The notes under the pieces: model-generated
What the model was told of the DNA's origin: nothing
Databases searched by the model: none
The model's input: the letters and a program-made list of their open reading frames with translations, nothing else
Assembly (NCBI RefSeq): GCF_900186125.1
Contig: NZ_FYBQ01000007.1
Span: forward strand, 1-64,000
Source of the DNA: Listeria goaensis
GTDB taxonomy: Bacteria > Bacillota > Bacilli > Lactobacillales > Listeriaceae
DNA: 64,000 bases
Direction of reading: 5' to 3'
Part shown: in pieces, positions 55,523-64,000 of the stretch
Layout of the letters: the number at the start of each line of letters is the position of its first letter
How positions within the stretch are numbered: the first letter of the stretch is position 1
Made by a program: the position numbers and the translations under genes

Positions 55523-55819
55523 TTATTCCTCGGATTGTATGGATAATCCTATTCCTAGATATTCTGGTAATATTTTTACTAAAGCAAAATGTTCTTTGGC
55601 AACAAGCTTATTGTTAACAATTAGTATGGGTAAGCTTTTAATACCATGCAATTTCAATTCTGTATACACTTTCTTATTTTCTACAAAAGGCTCTATAGAG
55701 TCTTCCATAGCAAATAGTTTCATATCTACTTTCTTTCCATAAAATTTCAAATACTCTTCTTGAAAATCTGTATTCATGAAACTCTTCATTACTTCAACAT
55801 TTTCATTTTGTTCATTCAT
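55523..55819 (-). CDS. Small thioredoxin-fold-like protein
   Basis: 98 residues, acidic, cytosolic. The C-terminal stretch SLPILIVNNKLVAKEHFALVK looks like a thioredoxin-like or ArsD-like strand with cis-proline; no CxxC pair is present. No ribosome site of strength (AATAAC lies upstream), so the true start may be the ATG at MKSFMN. Single gene; family uncertain. Confidence 0.5.
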   Translation of the reverse strand: MNEQNENVEVMKSFMNTDFQEEYLKFYGKKVDMKLFAMEDSIEPFVENKKVYTELKLHGIKSLPILIVNNKLVAKEHFALVKILPEYLGIGLSIQSEE

Positions 55820-55922
55820 AAGACAAAAATATGTTATTTCAATTATCTACCTAATGTCACGCCTCCTGCACTAATTGAATCATTTTTACCATATATAACT
55901 AAATTTGTAAATCATTATTATA

Positions 55923-56822
55923 CTAATTAAGATACATACTTTTCAATTTTGTGATGTCTTCTTTAGTTAGCCCGAGACCATCTTTTAAAAACGCGTCCAT
56001 TGAGCCGTATGTTTTGTCGATTTCATCAAACGCAGCGTTTAAGTAGCTTTCGCGCACATCCATGACGGCTTTCATTCCGTCTGCGGCTTGCTGGTTTTTT
56101 GTTTCTGCAAGGACAGCTTGAACGGCTTTTTCATTTTCGTCCGCGCGATATTTGTTGGATAATAAATAGTCCTCCATCACCGTATCTTTTGGCACACCTA
56201 GGGCGGATAAAACGAGGGCGGTTCCAAATCCTGCTCTGTCTTTTCCAGCGGTACAGTGCCATAAAACGGCGCCTTTTTCATTTTCGAGCAAAATATCAAA
56301 GAACTCTTTGTACGCTTTTCGTGAATTTTCGTCCGTCACGAAGCTTTTATTTGCCTCGATTAAAAAGCTTTCTGGATTGTCCATTGTGCTTAGGCTCTTA
56401 ATTAAATCTTCCGTGCTTGTGGATGCACCGTTATCCTTCATGACAGAATCGTGTGTATTTTTCACGTTTTGAATGGGTGGATCTGGCTTTTTCTCCACTT
56501 CACTATTTGTTCTAAAATCAACAATTTGTTTTAAGTCGTACGTTTTTTTCAGCTTATCAATATCATTTCCAGTCACGGTATAGAGTTCTGCCGAGCGAAT
56601 TAAACGGTGTGGTTTTATGGTTTTTCCGTCCTCCGTCTTGTATCCCCCGAGGTCGCGCACATTAATAGCGCCTTCGAGTGCAATTTGCTTGCCGGGTACT
56701 ATTTTTTTCTCCGAAATAGCGTTTTTACTGTCTGCCTTTGCATTTTCATTCGCCTGACACCCTGCGAGTATCAAACTTGCTGAAACAACTGAAATCCCAG
56801 TAACTTTCATCCATTTTTTCAT
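55923..56822 (-). CDS. Tyrosine phosphatase-like lipoprotein (DSP type)
   Basis: 299 residues: signal peptide with lipobox LILAGCQAN (C22) and an atypical dual-specificity phosphatase domain with the P-loop HCTAGKDRAG and upstream motif NVRDLGGYKTEDGK. Related to Listeria LipA/PtpA-type tyrosine/phosphoinositide phosphatases. The export signal places it outside the cytoplasm. Single gene upstream of the qox terminator. Confidence 0.88.
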   Translation of the reverse strand: MKKWMKVTGISVVSASLILAGCQANENAKADSKNAISEKKIVPGKQIALEGAINVRDLGGYKTEDGKTIKPHRLIRSAELYTVTGNDIDKLKKTYDLKQIVDFRTNSEVEKKPDPPIQNVKNTHDSVMKDNGASTSTEDLIKSLSTMDNPESFLIEANKSFVTDENSRKAYKEFFDILLENEKGAVLWHCTAGKDRAGFGTALVLSALGVPKDTVMEDYLLSNKYRADENEKAVQAVLAETKNQQAADGMKAVMDVRESYLNAAFDEIDKTYGSMDAFLKDGLGLTKEDITKLKSMYLN

Positions 56823-56924
56823 ATGTAAAATCCCCTCCTAATGCCTATTATAAAGTGCTTTTTTTAGGCTTCGATAAAGGAGAGGTAAATTTCGTGTGAA
56901 TAATTATGAATTTTATGTGTTTTC

Positions 56925-56967
56925 TCAAAAAAAACGTACTTTCCTGAAATAGGAAAGCACGTTTTTA
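56925..56967 (-). terminator. Terminator of the qox operon
   Basis: AAACGTGCTTTCCTATTTCAGGAAAGTACGTTT then TTTTTG on the minus strand, directly beyond qoxD. Confidence 0.85.
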
Positions 56968-56969
56968 CT

Positions 56970-57302
56970 TTACATTAAATGATTCATGTGCCCAATTTCC
57001 ATGACCCAATATGAGCCGAGCACAACTACGATTGCGATGAAAGCTGCAAAGAGAATGTTGCCGACTTGAATTTTGCCGTCGCGACCTTCTGTCATGTGCA
57101 TGAACATGAGCAGTTGCAGTGCCGCTTGGATAAAGGCAAAGATGAAGATGATGACGACTTTTACACTGTAGTCGAGCGTGGAGTAAAGTGCTACCCAAAC
57201 CGCTACAAGTGTAAGGACGATGGATAAAATAAAGCCAATGATATGCTTCCACGGAACTCCCGTTTCCACATGTGCGCTATTTGTATTTTTATTTTCTGCC
57301 AT
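56970..57302 (-). CDS. qoxD: Quinol oxidase subunit IV
   Basis: 110 residues, three helices. FIFAFIQAALQLLMFMHMTEG is the cytochrome o/aa3 subunit IV signature. Small structural subunit. Two bases after qoxC. Confidence 0.94.
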   Translation of the reverse strand: MAENKNTNSAHVETGVPWKHIIGFILSIVLTLVAVWVALYSTLDYSVKVVIIFIFAFIQAALQLLMFMHMTEGRDGKIQVGNILFAAFIAIVVVLGSYWVMEIGHMNHLM

Positions 57303-57303
57303 T

Positions 57304-57915
57304 TTAGTTCACCATCCCTAACAGGTAGACACCCGTGAAGATGAAAATCCAGACAACATCAAGGAAATGCCAATATAGGCTCGAAATGAATACTTTTGAT
57401 GCTGCACGTGGCGTCAAACCGCGCATTTTTATTTGAATCAAAATAAATGAAATCCAAAACAGACCAATTGTTACGTGAAGTCCGTGAGTCCCAAGTAGAA
57501 CGAAGAATGCCGACCAGTAAGAACCGACTTTCATCGTCACACCTTCCATCACGTAATGCGCAAACTCATAAATTTCAAAGCCGACAAAACCTGCGCCAAG
57601 CAGAAGTGTAATAATCGAATAAACCATTAACATCTTCGTATTGCCTTTACGCATCTCGCCGATTGCAAGACCACACGTGAAACTACTCGTAAGAAGCAAG
57701 AACGTCATGATTAAAACGAGGTGTAGCTCAAACATTTCGGACGGTGGATGCCCGGCATTAGAACCAGCTTTAAACATAACGAAATAGGTTGCGAATAGCG
57801 TTGCAAACAGTGCTATTTCGGCGCCAAGGAAAATCCAAAAACCTAAAATGTTTAGTCTGCCTTGCTCCGATTGATATTCTAATGGAAGCGAAGAATTCGT
57901 TTTTACAGATTCCAT
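57304..57915 (-). CDS. qoxC: Quinol oxidase subunit III
   Basis: 203 residues with five helices; [21 protein letters not shown] at the start, [14 protein letters not shown] and [18 protein letters not shown]. Starts within the last bases of qoxB (13-base overlap) after AGGAGGG. Confidence 0.96.
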   Translation of the reverse strand: MESVKTNSSLPLEYQSEQGRLNILGFWIFLGAEIALFATLFATYFVMFKAGSNAGHPPSEMFELHLVLIMTFLLLTSSFTCGLAIGEMRKGNTKMLMVYSIITLLLGAGFVGFEIYEFAHYVMEGVTMKVGSYWSAFFVLLGTHGLHVTIGLFWISFILIQIKMRGLTPRAASKVFISSLYWHFLDVVWIFIFTGVYLLGMVN

Positions 57916-59882
57916 GGGTTACCCTCCTTTATGCCCGTTTCACGTTCGCGTGCATTATGTTCTTCCGTTGCAATAATTTCATCTACTTCAACGTGATAGC
58001 CATCGTCTTTTTGGAACGAACGATAAACCATACAGCCAAGAACACCTAATCCGCCGAGAATTCCTAGCCAGTACCAGTAAAACACGAGACCAAACGCTGC
58101 GATAAAGAAGAACACAGACATGATAAAGCCTAGCATTGTATTACTTGGCATATGAATCGGCTTATAATTTTTATTATCTAAGTAAGATTTTCCTTTTTGT
58201 TTCATGTTGTAGAAATCGTCTAAATCATTCCACTCTGGTAGAATCGCGAAATTGTATTTTGGTGGAACTGAAGAGCTTGTCGCCCATTCGAGCGTGCGAG
58301 CGTCCCACGGATCACCAGTAACTTCCCGCTTAGAGTGTTTGTAACTGTAAACGATATTCCAGCAAAGAATAAGAAACGCAGCCCCCATCAGGAATGCCCC
58401 GATTGTGGAAATAAAGTTTAACGTCGTCCAACCATCACCTTGCACGTATGTGTAAAGGCGGCGCGGCATACCGTCAAGACCTAAGAAATATTGTGGGAAG
58501 AAACATACGTTAAATCCTACTACGAAAACCCAGAAGAACCATTTTCCGATTTTCTCGTTTAGTCTGTACCCGACCATTTTTGGATACCAGTAAATCAAAC
58601 CTGCAAAACAGGAGAATACCGTACCCGCAATTAATACGTAGTGGAAGTGAGAAACTAGGAAATACGTATTGTGATACTGATAATCGGCCGCTGCCATCGC
58701 AAGCATAACCCCAGTTACCCCGCCGACAACGAAGTTTGGAATGAACGCAAGCGACCAAAGCATTGGCGTGTCAAAACGTATTTGACCTTTATACATCGTA
58801 AAGAGCCAGTTAAATATCTTAATACCCGTTGGAATGGCAATCATCATCGTTGTAATCGAGAAGAACGAGTTAACGAGTGCGCCTGAACCCATTGTAAAGA
58901 AGTGATGGACCCAAACGAGGAAACTCAAGACGGATATAACGACAACCGCCGCAACCATCGCTGGATAGCCGAATAGTTTTTTGCGCGAGAATGTCGAAAT
59001 AACTTCTGAAAATATCCCGAATGCCGGCAAAATTACGATGTAAACTTCCGGATGCCCCCAAACCCAGAACAGGTTCGCCCACATCATTGGAAGTCCGCCG
59101 TTTGCCAGCGTGAAAAAGGCTGTGCCGAATAGGCGGTCAAAGGACATTAGTGCTAACGCCACCGTTAAAACTGGGAAAGCAAAGATAATAATCAAACTCG
59201 TGATTAAAATTGTCCAAGTAAACATTGGCATTTTCATTAGCGTCATGCCTTTTGTTCGCATTCGCATAATCGTGACGAAGAAGTTAATCCCCGTCATTAG
59301 CGTACCGATACCCGCGATTTGTACCCCGAGTAAATAGAAATTAATCCCGTAACCGGCACTAAATTCTTCAGCAAGCGGCGCATAGTTTGTCCAACCGGCG
59401 TCTGGTGAGCCACCAATAACGAAAGACAAATTGAACAGCATAGCGCCCATAAAGAACGTCCAAAAACTCAAATTGTTTAGGAACGGGAAGGCCACATCAC
59501 GCGCCCCGATTTGAAGCGGCACGGCAATGTTCATAAGCCCGATAACGAACGGCATTGCCATGAATAAAATCATAATTGTTCCGTGCGTTGTGAAAACTTC
59601 ATTGTAGTGCTGTGCATCTAAAAATTCCATACCTGGTAAGGCGAGTTGTGTACGCATCATAAGCGCATCTACGCCGCCCCGGAAAAACATTAATACGGCT
59701 GCCAATAGATACATAATTCCGATTCGTTTATGGTCTACTGATGAAATCCACTCTTTAAAGAGCCATTTCCATTTTTTTGTATACGTAAGTAACACGACAA
59801 TCCCGATGCTGACGAGTGCAATTGAAACTTGTGCACCTAAAATCAGAGGGTCGCCAGTGATGATAAACTCATTCCATTTCAT
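57903..59882 (-). CDS. qoxB: Quinol oxidase subunit I
   Basis: About 659 residues, the catalytic haem-copper subunit. Ligand motifs: [12 protein letters not shown] (low-spin haem His), [17 protein letters not shown] (CuB His-Tyr), VHHFFTMG (CuB His pair), [17 protein letters not shown] (haem His pair). About 14 helices. Pumps protons while oxidising menaquinol. Start at the ATG (MKWNEF) after GGGGGC. Confidence 0.97.
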   Translation of the reverse strand: MKWNEFIITGDPLILGAQVSIALVSIGIVVLLTYTKKWKWLFKEWISSVDHKRIGIMYLLAAVLMFFRGGVDALMMRTQLALPGMEFLDAQHYNEVFTTHGTIMILFMAMPFVIGLMNIAVPLQIGARDVAFPFLNNLSFWTFFMGAMLFNLSFVIGGSPDAGWTNYAPLAEEFSAGYGINFYLLGVQIAGIGTLMTGINFFVTIMRMRTKGMTLMKMPMFTWTILITSLIIIFAFPVLTVALALMSFDRLFGTAFFTLANGGLPMMWANLFWVWGHPEVYIVILPAFGIFSEVISTFSRKKLFGYPAMVAAVVVISVLSFLVWVHHFFTMGSGALVNSFFSITTMMIAIPTGIKIFNWLFTMYKGQIRFDTPMLWSLAFIPNFVVGGVTGVMLAMAAADYQYHNTYFLVSHFHYVLIAGTVFSCFAGLIYWYPKMVGYRLNEKIGKWFFWVFVVGFNVCFFPQYFLGLDGMPRRLYTYVQGDGWTTLNFISTIGAFLMGAAFLILCWNIVYSYKHSKREVTGDPWDARTLEWATSSSVPPKYNFAILPEWNDLDDFYNMKQKGKSYLDNKNYKPIHMPSNTMLGFIMSVFFFIAAFGLVFYWYWLGILGGLGVLGCMVYRSFQKDDGYHVEVDEIIATEEHNARERETGIKEGNPWNL

Positions 59883-59900
59883 GTTCAAAAGCCCCCTTTT

Positions 59901-61004
59901 TTATTCGCCCGCGTCATCCGATTCTTTTTTATTAAATTCATTCGTTTGAATATCGTCTTCCATTTTCTTCATTTCGTCATCATAATGCTTATCTTTATGA
60001 TAACCTGAACCGTTTTTAATAATCATCGGTTCCATATTGTGCCGTTCAAATTGTGGGTTCGTCACCGTCACCGGACGCGCCGGTAATAATGGTGTATCTG
60101 AAACAGTCACTTTTACATTTGGATTATGTGGATTTGTTAGCTCAAAGCCAAAACGTTTATACGCGTAGAAAACGTATTCTGGATCGGCCGCTGGATCAAC
60201 AAAATCATAATGTGTTCCAGAGAATGTTTTTTCTTTTGAACCGCCTGGAATTAAAAGCTTATCGTAAACATCTTGCGTCAGCTTCGGTGACTGCTGCGCT
60301 TTTTTAGTCCAAGCCGCAAAATCCTCATCCGATTGTGCAATCACATTAAAGCGTTGCTCGTGGAAACCTTCACCGTTAAAGTTTGAATTTCTCCCTTTAA
60401 ATGTTCCTTCTTCATCTGCTTGCAGATAAAGATTCATCGTCATACCTGTCATCGCGTATTTCTGACCACCAAGTTGCGGCACCCAGAAACTCGTCATTGT
60501 ATCAACAGACGTTAGTTTAAATAAAACGGGACGATCAGTTGGAATATGTACGTAGTTTACCGTTTCGATACTTTCCTCTGGATAACTAAAGAGCCATTTC
60601 CAGTCAACGCTTGTCGCATAAATAACAACAGGGTCTTTATGAGAAGTAACTTTTGGTGCTTCCTCACCCGCATAAATTGTTTTTACAGTCGGAATAGCTA
60701 GCGCAATAACAATGACAACTGGAATTAACGTCCATAAAATCTCCAATTTTCTGCTACCGTGCATATCCGGCTCATAATTTTTTGGGTTTTTACGTTCACG
60801 ATATTTAAAAAGAATAATCGTAAACAATACAAAAATTGTCAAAACGATAATAAGCATAAAAATAATGGAATACAAAATCAAATCGCTTTGACCTTTTGCT
60901 ACAGGCCCTTTTGGATCTAGTACTGTTAAATCACCACAACCGCCAAGTACGCCAACAGCAGCAACTAGCGTGGTTAGTAGGAATGATTTTAGTAGCTTCG
61001 ACAC
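59901..61004 (-). CDS. qoxA: Quinol oxidase subunit II
   Basis: 367 residues from a GTG start (SKLLKSFLLTTL follows) after AGAGGGG; the longer frame upstream has no site. Signal peptide with lipobox VGVLGGCGD, two helices, then a cupredoxin-like domain (IYATSVDWKWLFSYPEESIETVNYVHIP) without the CuA cysteines, as expected for a quinol oxidase. First gene of qoxABCD. Confidence 0.95.
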   Translation of the reverse strand: MSKLLKSFLLTTLVAAVGVLGGCGDLTVLDPKGPVAKGQSDLILYSIIFMLIIVLTIFVLFTIILFKYRERKNPKNYEPDMHGSRKLEILWTLIPVVIVIALAIPTVKTIYAGEEAPKVTSHKDPVVIYATSVDWKWLFSYPEESIETVNYVHIPTDRPVLFKLTSVDTMTSFWVPQLGGQKYAMTGMTMNLYLQADEEGTFKGRNSNFNGEGFHEQRFNVIAQSDEDFAAWTKKAQQSPKLTQDVYDKLLIPGGSKEKTFSGTHYDFVDPAADPEYVFYAYKRFGFELTNPHNPNVKVTVSDTPLLPARPVTVTNPQFERHNMEPMIIKNGSGYHKDKHYDDEMKKMEDDIQTNEFNKKESDDAGE

Positions 61005-61225
61005 CCGAATCCCCTCTTTTCCATTTGATGTGTGTTTTTTGTGTGTATTTTTGCGCAAAAATACAACTTCTAAAAAATTGTTTTCAAATCCCTTTTTAAG
61101 TTTCACATTCTAAATATATCACAAACTTTTAAAGTAATTAAAAAACTTTAAATCCATACTCGCTTTACATTATAGCTGATTTTTCTTGTTTGTTCAAAAA
61201 CTTGGCATATGATTTTTTTCACAAA

Positions 61226-61274
61226 CTACAAAAAAAGAGACTTGCTACTAGGATATTCCCTAAAACAAGTCTAC
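61226..61274 (-). terminator. Terminator after mvaK2
   Basis: AGACTTG and CAAGTCT with an inner TAGGGAATATCCTA loop, then CTTTTTTTG on the minus strand. Confidence 0.85.
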
Positions 61275-62348
61275 TTATTCCACACTTTTAATCTGAACTT
61301 CGCCAACTTGAAATGGCAGAGGCTTTATACCTACTTCCACCCAATTTGCAGTCACTTCTGCTGCTAAATCTTGATTTGGAATGAGCGCAATCCCGCAATC
61401 GCCGCCACCTGAACCAGAAGATTTTCCTACACCCGAAAAACTTTCCGCCACATTAGCAAGCTCCGAAAGCAAGCTCGTTTCAATGCTAACACCTGCGCTA
61501 TTACCAAGTTTCTGCAAAATCTCGCGGTTTTTTCGAAGCGCCGCAAACATTATTTTCACGTCTTGCTCTTTAATACCCAATAAAAACTTTTGAACAGCTT
61601 CTTCGGATTGAAATAGGAAATCAGCATATTTTTCGGGTTGCTCTTCTTTGAAAAGTTGGATTTCCGCAACTAAACGGCCGGTGCTGACTGGATTTCCCGT
61701 CCAACCTACTAAAAATGGCATTTCAAAATTAGGTAGTCTTTCAATTTTTAATTTCGGCCATGGATTTGCCAAAAACCAAGCGAGTGATTTGTATGGCAAA
61801 TGCATTTTGACCCACTCCTGATCAAATGTCGTGTACGCAATTAATCCGCCATATAAACACGATGCAATGTCACCACAAGAACCATTTCCTTGAACAACAA
61901 GGTGCGACAAGGCAGCCATTTTAAACTTGGTCAACATTTCCGTATCAGGCGCAAATTTTTCCATTAAAGCGGTTATTATCGCCGTTGTAACAGCGGCACT
62001 AGAACCTAAGCCAAATTTAACACCATCATCATTCACAAGTTCCGTTTCAATTGTAATTTTAATCGGTGAAAGAGCGATTTTACGGATTTTCAAATAAGCC
62101 GTCGCCGTATTAATTGCCAGTGCTGTAAAAGCAAAATGGTCACCCTCCGCTTTGAGTTCCCCGCCTAGAGGCCACGAAACCGCATCATTGTAATGTGGAA
62201 TAATCAGCTGGTTTTTTGCAGCATCTTCAATCGTCAGCGTAATATATTTATCAACAGCCGTTAAAACCGCCGTGTGACCTGATTCCACAACCGCATATTC
62301 ACCCGCAATATAAAGTTTTCCTGGAACTTTCACTTGAATTTTAGTCAA
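61275..62348 (-). CDS. mvaK2: Phosphomevalonate kinase
   Basis: 357 residues, GHMP superfamily: N-terminal VPGKLYIAGEYAVVE, ATP loop KFGLGSSAAVTTAII, and GKSSGSGGGDCGIALI near the end. Makes mevalonate diphosphate. TTG start, overlapping mvaD by eight bases. Last gene of the three-gene mevalonate group before qox. Confidence 0.95.
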   Translation of the reverse strand: MTKIQVKVPGKLYIAGEYAVVESGHTAVLTAVDKYITLTIEDAAKNQLIIPHYNDAVSWPLGGELKAEGDHFAFTALAINTATAYLKIRKIALSPIKITIETELVNDDGVKFGLGSSAAVTTAIITALMEKFAPDTEMLTKFKMAALSHLVVQGNGSCGDIASCLYGGLIAYTTFDQEWVKMHLPYKSLAWFLANPWPKLKIERLPNFEMPFLVGWTGNPVSTGRLVAEIQLFKEEQPEKYADFLFQSEEAVQKFLLGIKEQDVKIMFAALRKNREILQKLGNSAGVSIETSLLSELANVAESFSGVGKSSGSGGGDCGIALIPNQDLAAEVTANWVEVGIKPLPFQVGEVQIKSVE

Positions 62349-63309
62349 CTCGAATCACCTTTGCTCCCTCTCCAGCGTGACAAATATGAGCGTCTTTAAC
62401 AAATTTTCGCATACGCTCTGCTACTAAATTTTCATTTTCTCGCAAACAAATTACCTTTACATTGGGCCCAGCATCCATCGTAAAATAAGCGGGTATGCCT
62501 TCTGCACGAAGTTTTCGAACTTCCTCCATGACAGAAATTGAAACAGAGCTGAAATATGTGAAAGGTGGCTTTGCGCCTAAAGTTGTCGCATGCATCTTCA
62601 TTGCATTATGTTCGAGAATTTCGCCAACTTCTACAAAATTTTCGGATAAAAACGCGTTTTTAATGTTGCGTAAATCTTCTTCCGCCGTCTGAATCCATTC
62701 ACCAAAAAATGGCGAGGTCAAAACGGTGGACTTCATTCCATCGCGGCTTGAAATAGCTTTCTCTTCGTCAGATACAACCGCCACCACAACGGCAATTTTT
62801 TCCGTTAAATTGCTATGAAATGGGACTGCGAACGAGTCGCGGCCGTCTGAACGTGTGCCTTTTTGCCAAATCGCAAGGCCGCCAAATAATGAGCGGGTCG
62901 CTGAACCCGAACCGCGCCTAGCGAGCCGAGATAAATTTGCCATGTCATCCTTTCGACCAAGCGCTGCTGAACTCGCTACTGCGAGAGCGGCAAATGCAGA
63001 TGCGGATGAGGCGAGTCCGGCGGCGGTTGGAACGTGATTAACCGAATCAATTTTTGCAAAGTAAGGCACATCAAATTCAGCACGGAGCACATTTAAAAAT
63101 TGCGCCACTTTCGCGTCTTGTTTCACTTGGCCGTTTAAGCTAAACGAATCGTTTTTTGCGTCCTCTAGCCATTCCACAGTCGTCTCGGTATAAAATTTAT
63201 CCAAAGTAATCGATAAGCTACTATTCGCGGGTAAAATCAGTTTTTCATCGCGTTTGCCCCAATATTTAATGAGCGCTATATTCGTGTGAGCTATCGCTGT
63301 TGCTTTCAT
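62341..63309 (-). CDS. mvaD: Diphosphomevalonate decarboxylase
   Basis: 322 residues from MKATAIAHTNIALIKYWGKRD, after GGAGAAGG. GHMP fold: PTAAGLASSASAFAALA (ATP loop), ARRGSGSATRSLFGG, MDAGPNVKVIC. Makes isopentenyl diphosphate. Its start lies 44 bases inside mvaK1, an overlap longer than usual. Confidence 0.96.
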   Translation of the reverse strand: MKATAIAHTNIALIKYWGKRDEKLILPANSSLSITLDKFYTETTVEWLEDAKNDSFSLNGQVKQDAKVAQFLNVLRAEFDVPYFAKIDSVNHVPTAAGLASSASAFAALAVASSAALGRKDDMANLSRLARRGSGSATRSLFGGLAIWQKGTRSDGRDSFAVPFHSNLTEKIAVVVAVVSDEEKAISSRDGMKSTVLTSPFFGEWIQTAEEDLRNIKNAFLSENFVEVGEILEHNAMKMHATTLGAKPPFTYFSSVSISVMEEVRKLRAEGIPAYFTMDAGPNVKVICLRENENLVAERMRKFVKDAHICHAGEGAKVIRVD

Positions 63310-64000
63310 GATTACCTTCTCCAATCGTAAAAATCCATTCTTGTGCTGCGCCTGCATTTTTCAGAGCTTGCGCGACTTTTTCCGCCTGTTTTGCGCCCGC
63401 AACTAAAGAAATCATGCAACCGCCTCGGCCTCCGCCAGTTAACTTCGCACCTAAAGCTCCGTTTTGTAAAGCGACACGGATTAATTTTTCCAGACTCGAA
63501 TCACTCACTGTCAGCTGTTCTAGAAGGTTTTGCGCCTTGTTCATCTCCGCCCCAATGATTTTCAAATCGGGATTATTTTCAAGTTGTCCTCTTATTTCCC
63601 GGGAAATATTTCCAAGTTCGGCAATAAATGGCCGATATTTTTTTGGATTTTCTTGCAATAAGCGTCCGACATCACTTACGGCAGAGCGCGTTTCACTAGG
63701 AATACCAGTATCTGCCACCACTAAATAGATTTTCTTTTCAAAATGAAGTGGCTCGAGCGTCTTGTTTTTTTCAAACCAAATCGGTTTGCCCGTTACAACT
63801 GTGACCGCGTCCACGCCACTTGGATTCCCGTGGGCGATTTTTTCTGATTGATTGACAAGTTCGAGCAATTCGCTGTCGGAAATTGTTTGCTCAAAGTAGG
63901 CGTACAGTGCGCGAGCGATGCTAGTCGATACGGCCGCGCTTGAGCCGAGTCCTCGGCCGATTGGTACTTCACTTAAAACGCGAATTAAAACAGGGGCCTG
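63266..64000 (-). CDS. mvaK1: Mevalonate kinase, C-terminal part (cut by window edge)
   Basis: The frame is open from the right edge; about 244 residues are seen. ATP loop PIGRGLGSSAAVSTSIARAL near the edge, HGNPSGVDAVTVVTGKPIWF, and the C-terminal KLTGGGRGGCMISLV are GHMP kinase motifs. The first step in the lower mevalonate pathway. The N-terminus (about 60-70 residues) lies outside. Confidence 0.95.
   Translation of the reverse strand, partial: QAPVLIRVLSEVPIGRGLGSSAAVSTSIARALYAYFEQTISDSELLELVNQSEKIAHGNPSGVDAVTVVTGKPIWFEKNKTLEPLHFEKKIYLVVADTGIPSETRSAVSDVGRLLQENPKKYRPFIAELGNISREIRGQLENNPDLKIIGAEMNKAQNLLEQLTVSDSSLEKLIRVALQNGALGAKLTGGGRGGCMISLVAGAKQAEKVAQALKNAGAAQEWIFTIGEGNHESNSDSSHEYSAH

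Overview
The window comes from a low-GC Gram-positive of the genus Listeria. Gene families and order match the L. monocytogenes EGD-e chromosome as I remember it: pstA-tmk, the dihydroxyacetone kinase genes, dnaX-ybaB-recR-yaaL, ffs, cydABCD-tadA, purA, dnaB-rplI-gdpP-agr, rpsR-ssb-rpsF, arcA, the beta-glucoside PTS, qoxABCD and the mevalonate kinases. It is not L. monocytogenes itself: the AgrD pheromone core is different, and several genes that should separate these blocks are absent or replaced. Most genes lie on the minus strand, as expected if replication runs right to left with oriC a little beyond the right edge.

Layout. 0-4.1 kb: the start of an SA1320-like protein, a DUF1672 lipoprotein, the c-di-AMP receptor pstA, tmk and a PLP decarboxylase. 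4.2-7.1 kb (+): dhaKLM and an aldo/keto reductase. 7.2-14.8 kb: a Crp/Fnr regulator, the dnaX-ybaB-recR-yaaL recombination/replication group, and a cellobiose-type EIIC with small partner genes. 15-24.2 kb: SRP RNA, a sugar kinase, cydABCD behind two Rex-like operators, and tadA.

24.3-36 kb is an accessory interval between two conserved blocks. It holds an LtaS-type transferase with Ser where Thr is usual, an Mga-like regulator paired with a ModA without a transporter, a Tyr-less SDR, a phage-like cluster (holin, two HTH proteins, an ImmA-like protein), a SorC regulator with an F6P-aldolase-type enzyme, tRNA-Lys and a CycA-type permease with a perfect cre site.

36-64 kb runs backwards relative to EGD-e: purA, uspA, dnaB, rplI, gdpP, agrACDB, rpsR-ssb-rpsF, arcA, DedA, LD-carboxypeptidase, bgl PTS with RAT antiterminator, phospho-beta-glucosidase, two lipoprotein phosphatases, qoxABCD and mvaK2-mvaD-mvaK1. 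The simplest reading is an inversion spanning oriC with one end between tadA and purA; this is inference from remembered gene order.

Themes: two terminal quinol oxidases (bd and aa3 type); c-di-AMP signalling (PstA receptor, GdpP phosphodiesterase); quorum sensing; and sugar uptake under catabolite control (cre sites at dha, the cellobiose PTS, the permease and bgl). The most unusual items are the divergent AgrD core with phased repeats upstream of agrB, a strongly folded 120-nt element between agr and rpsR flanked by duplicated hairpins, the phage-like cluster, and the LtaS-type enzyme with a serine nucleophile.
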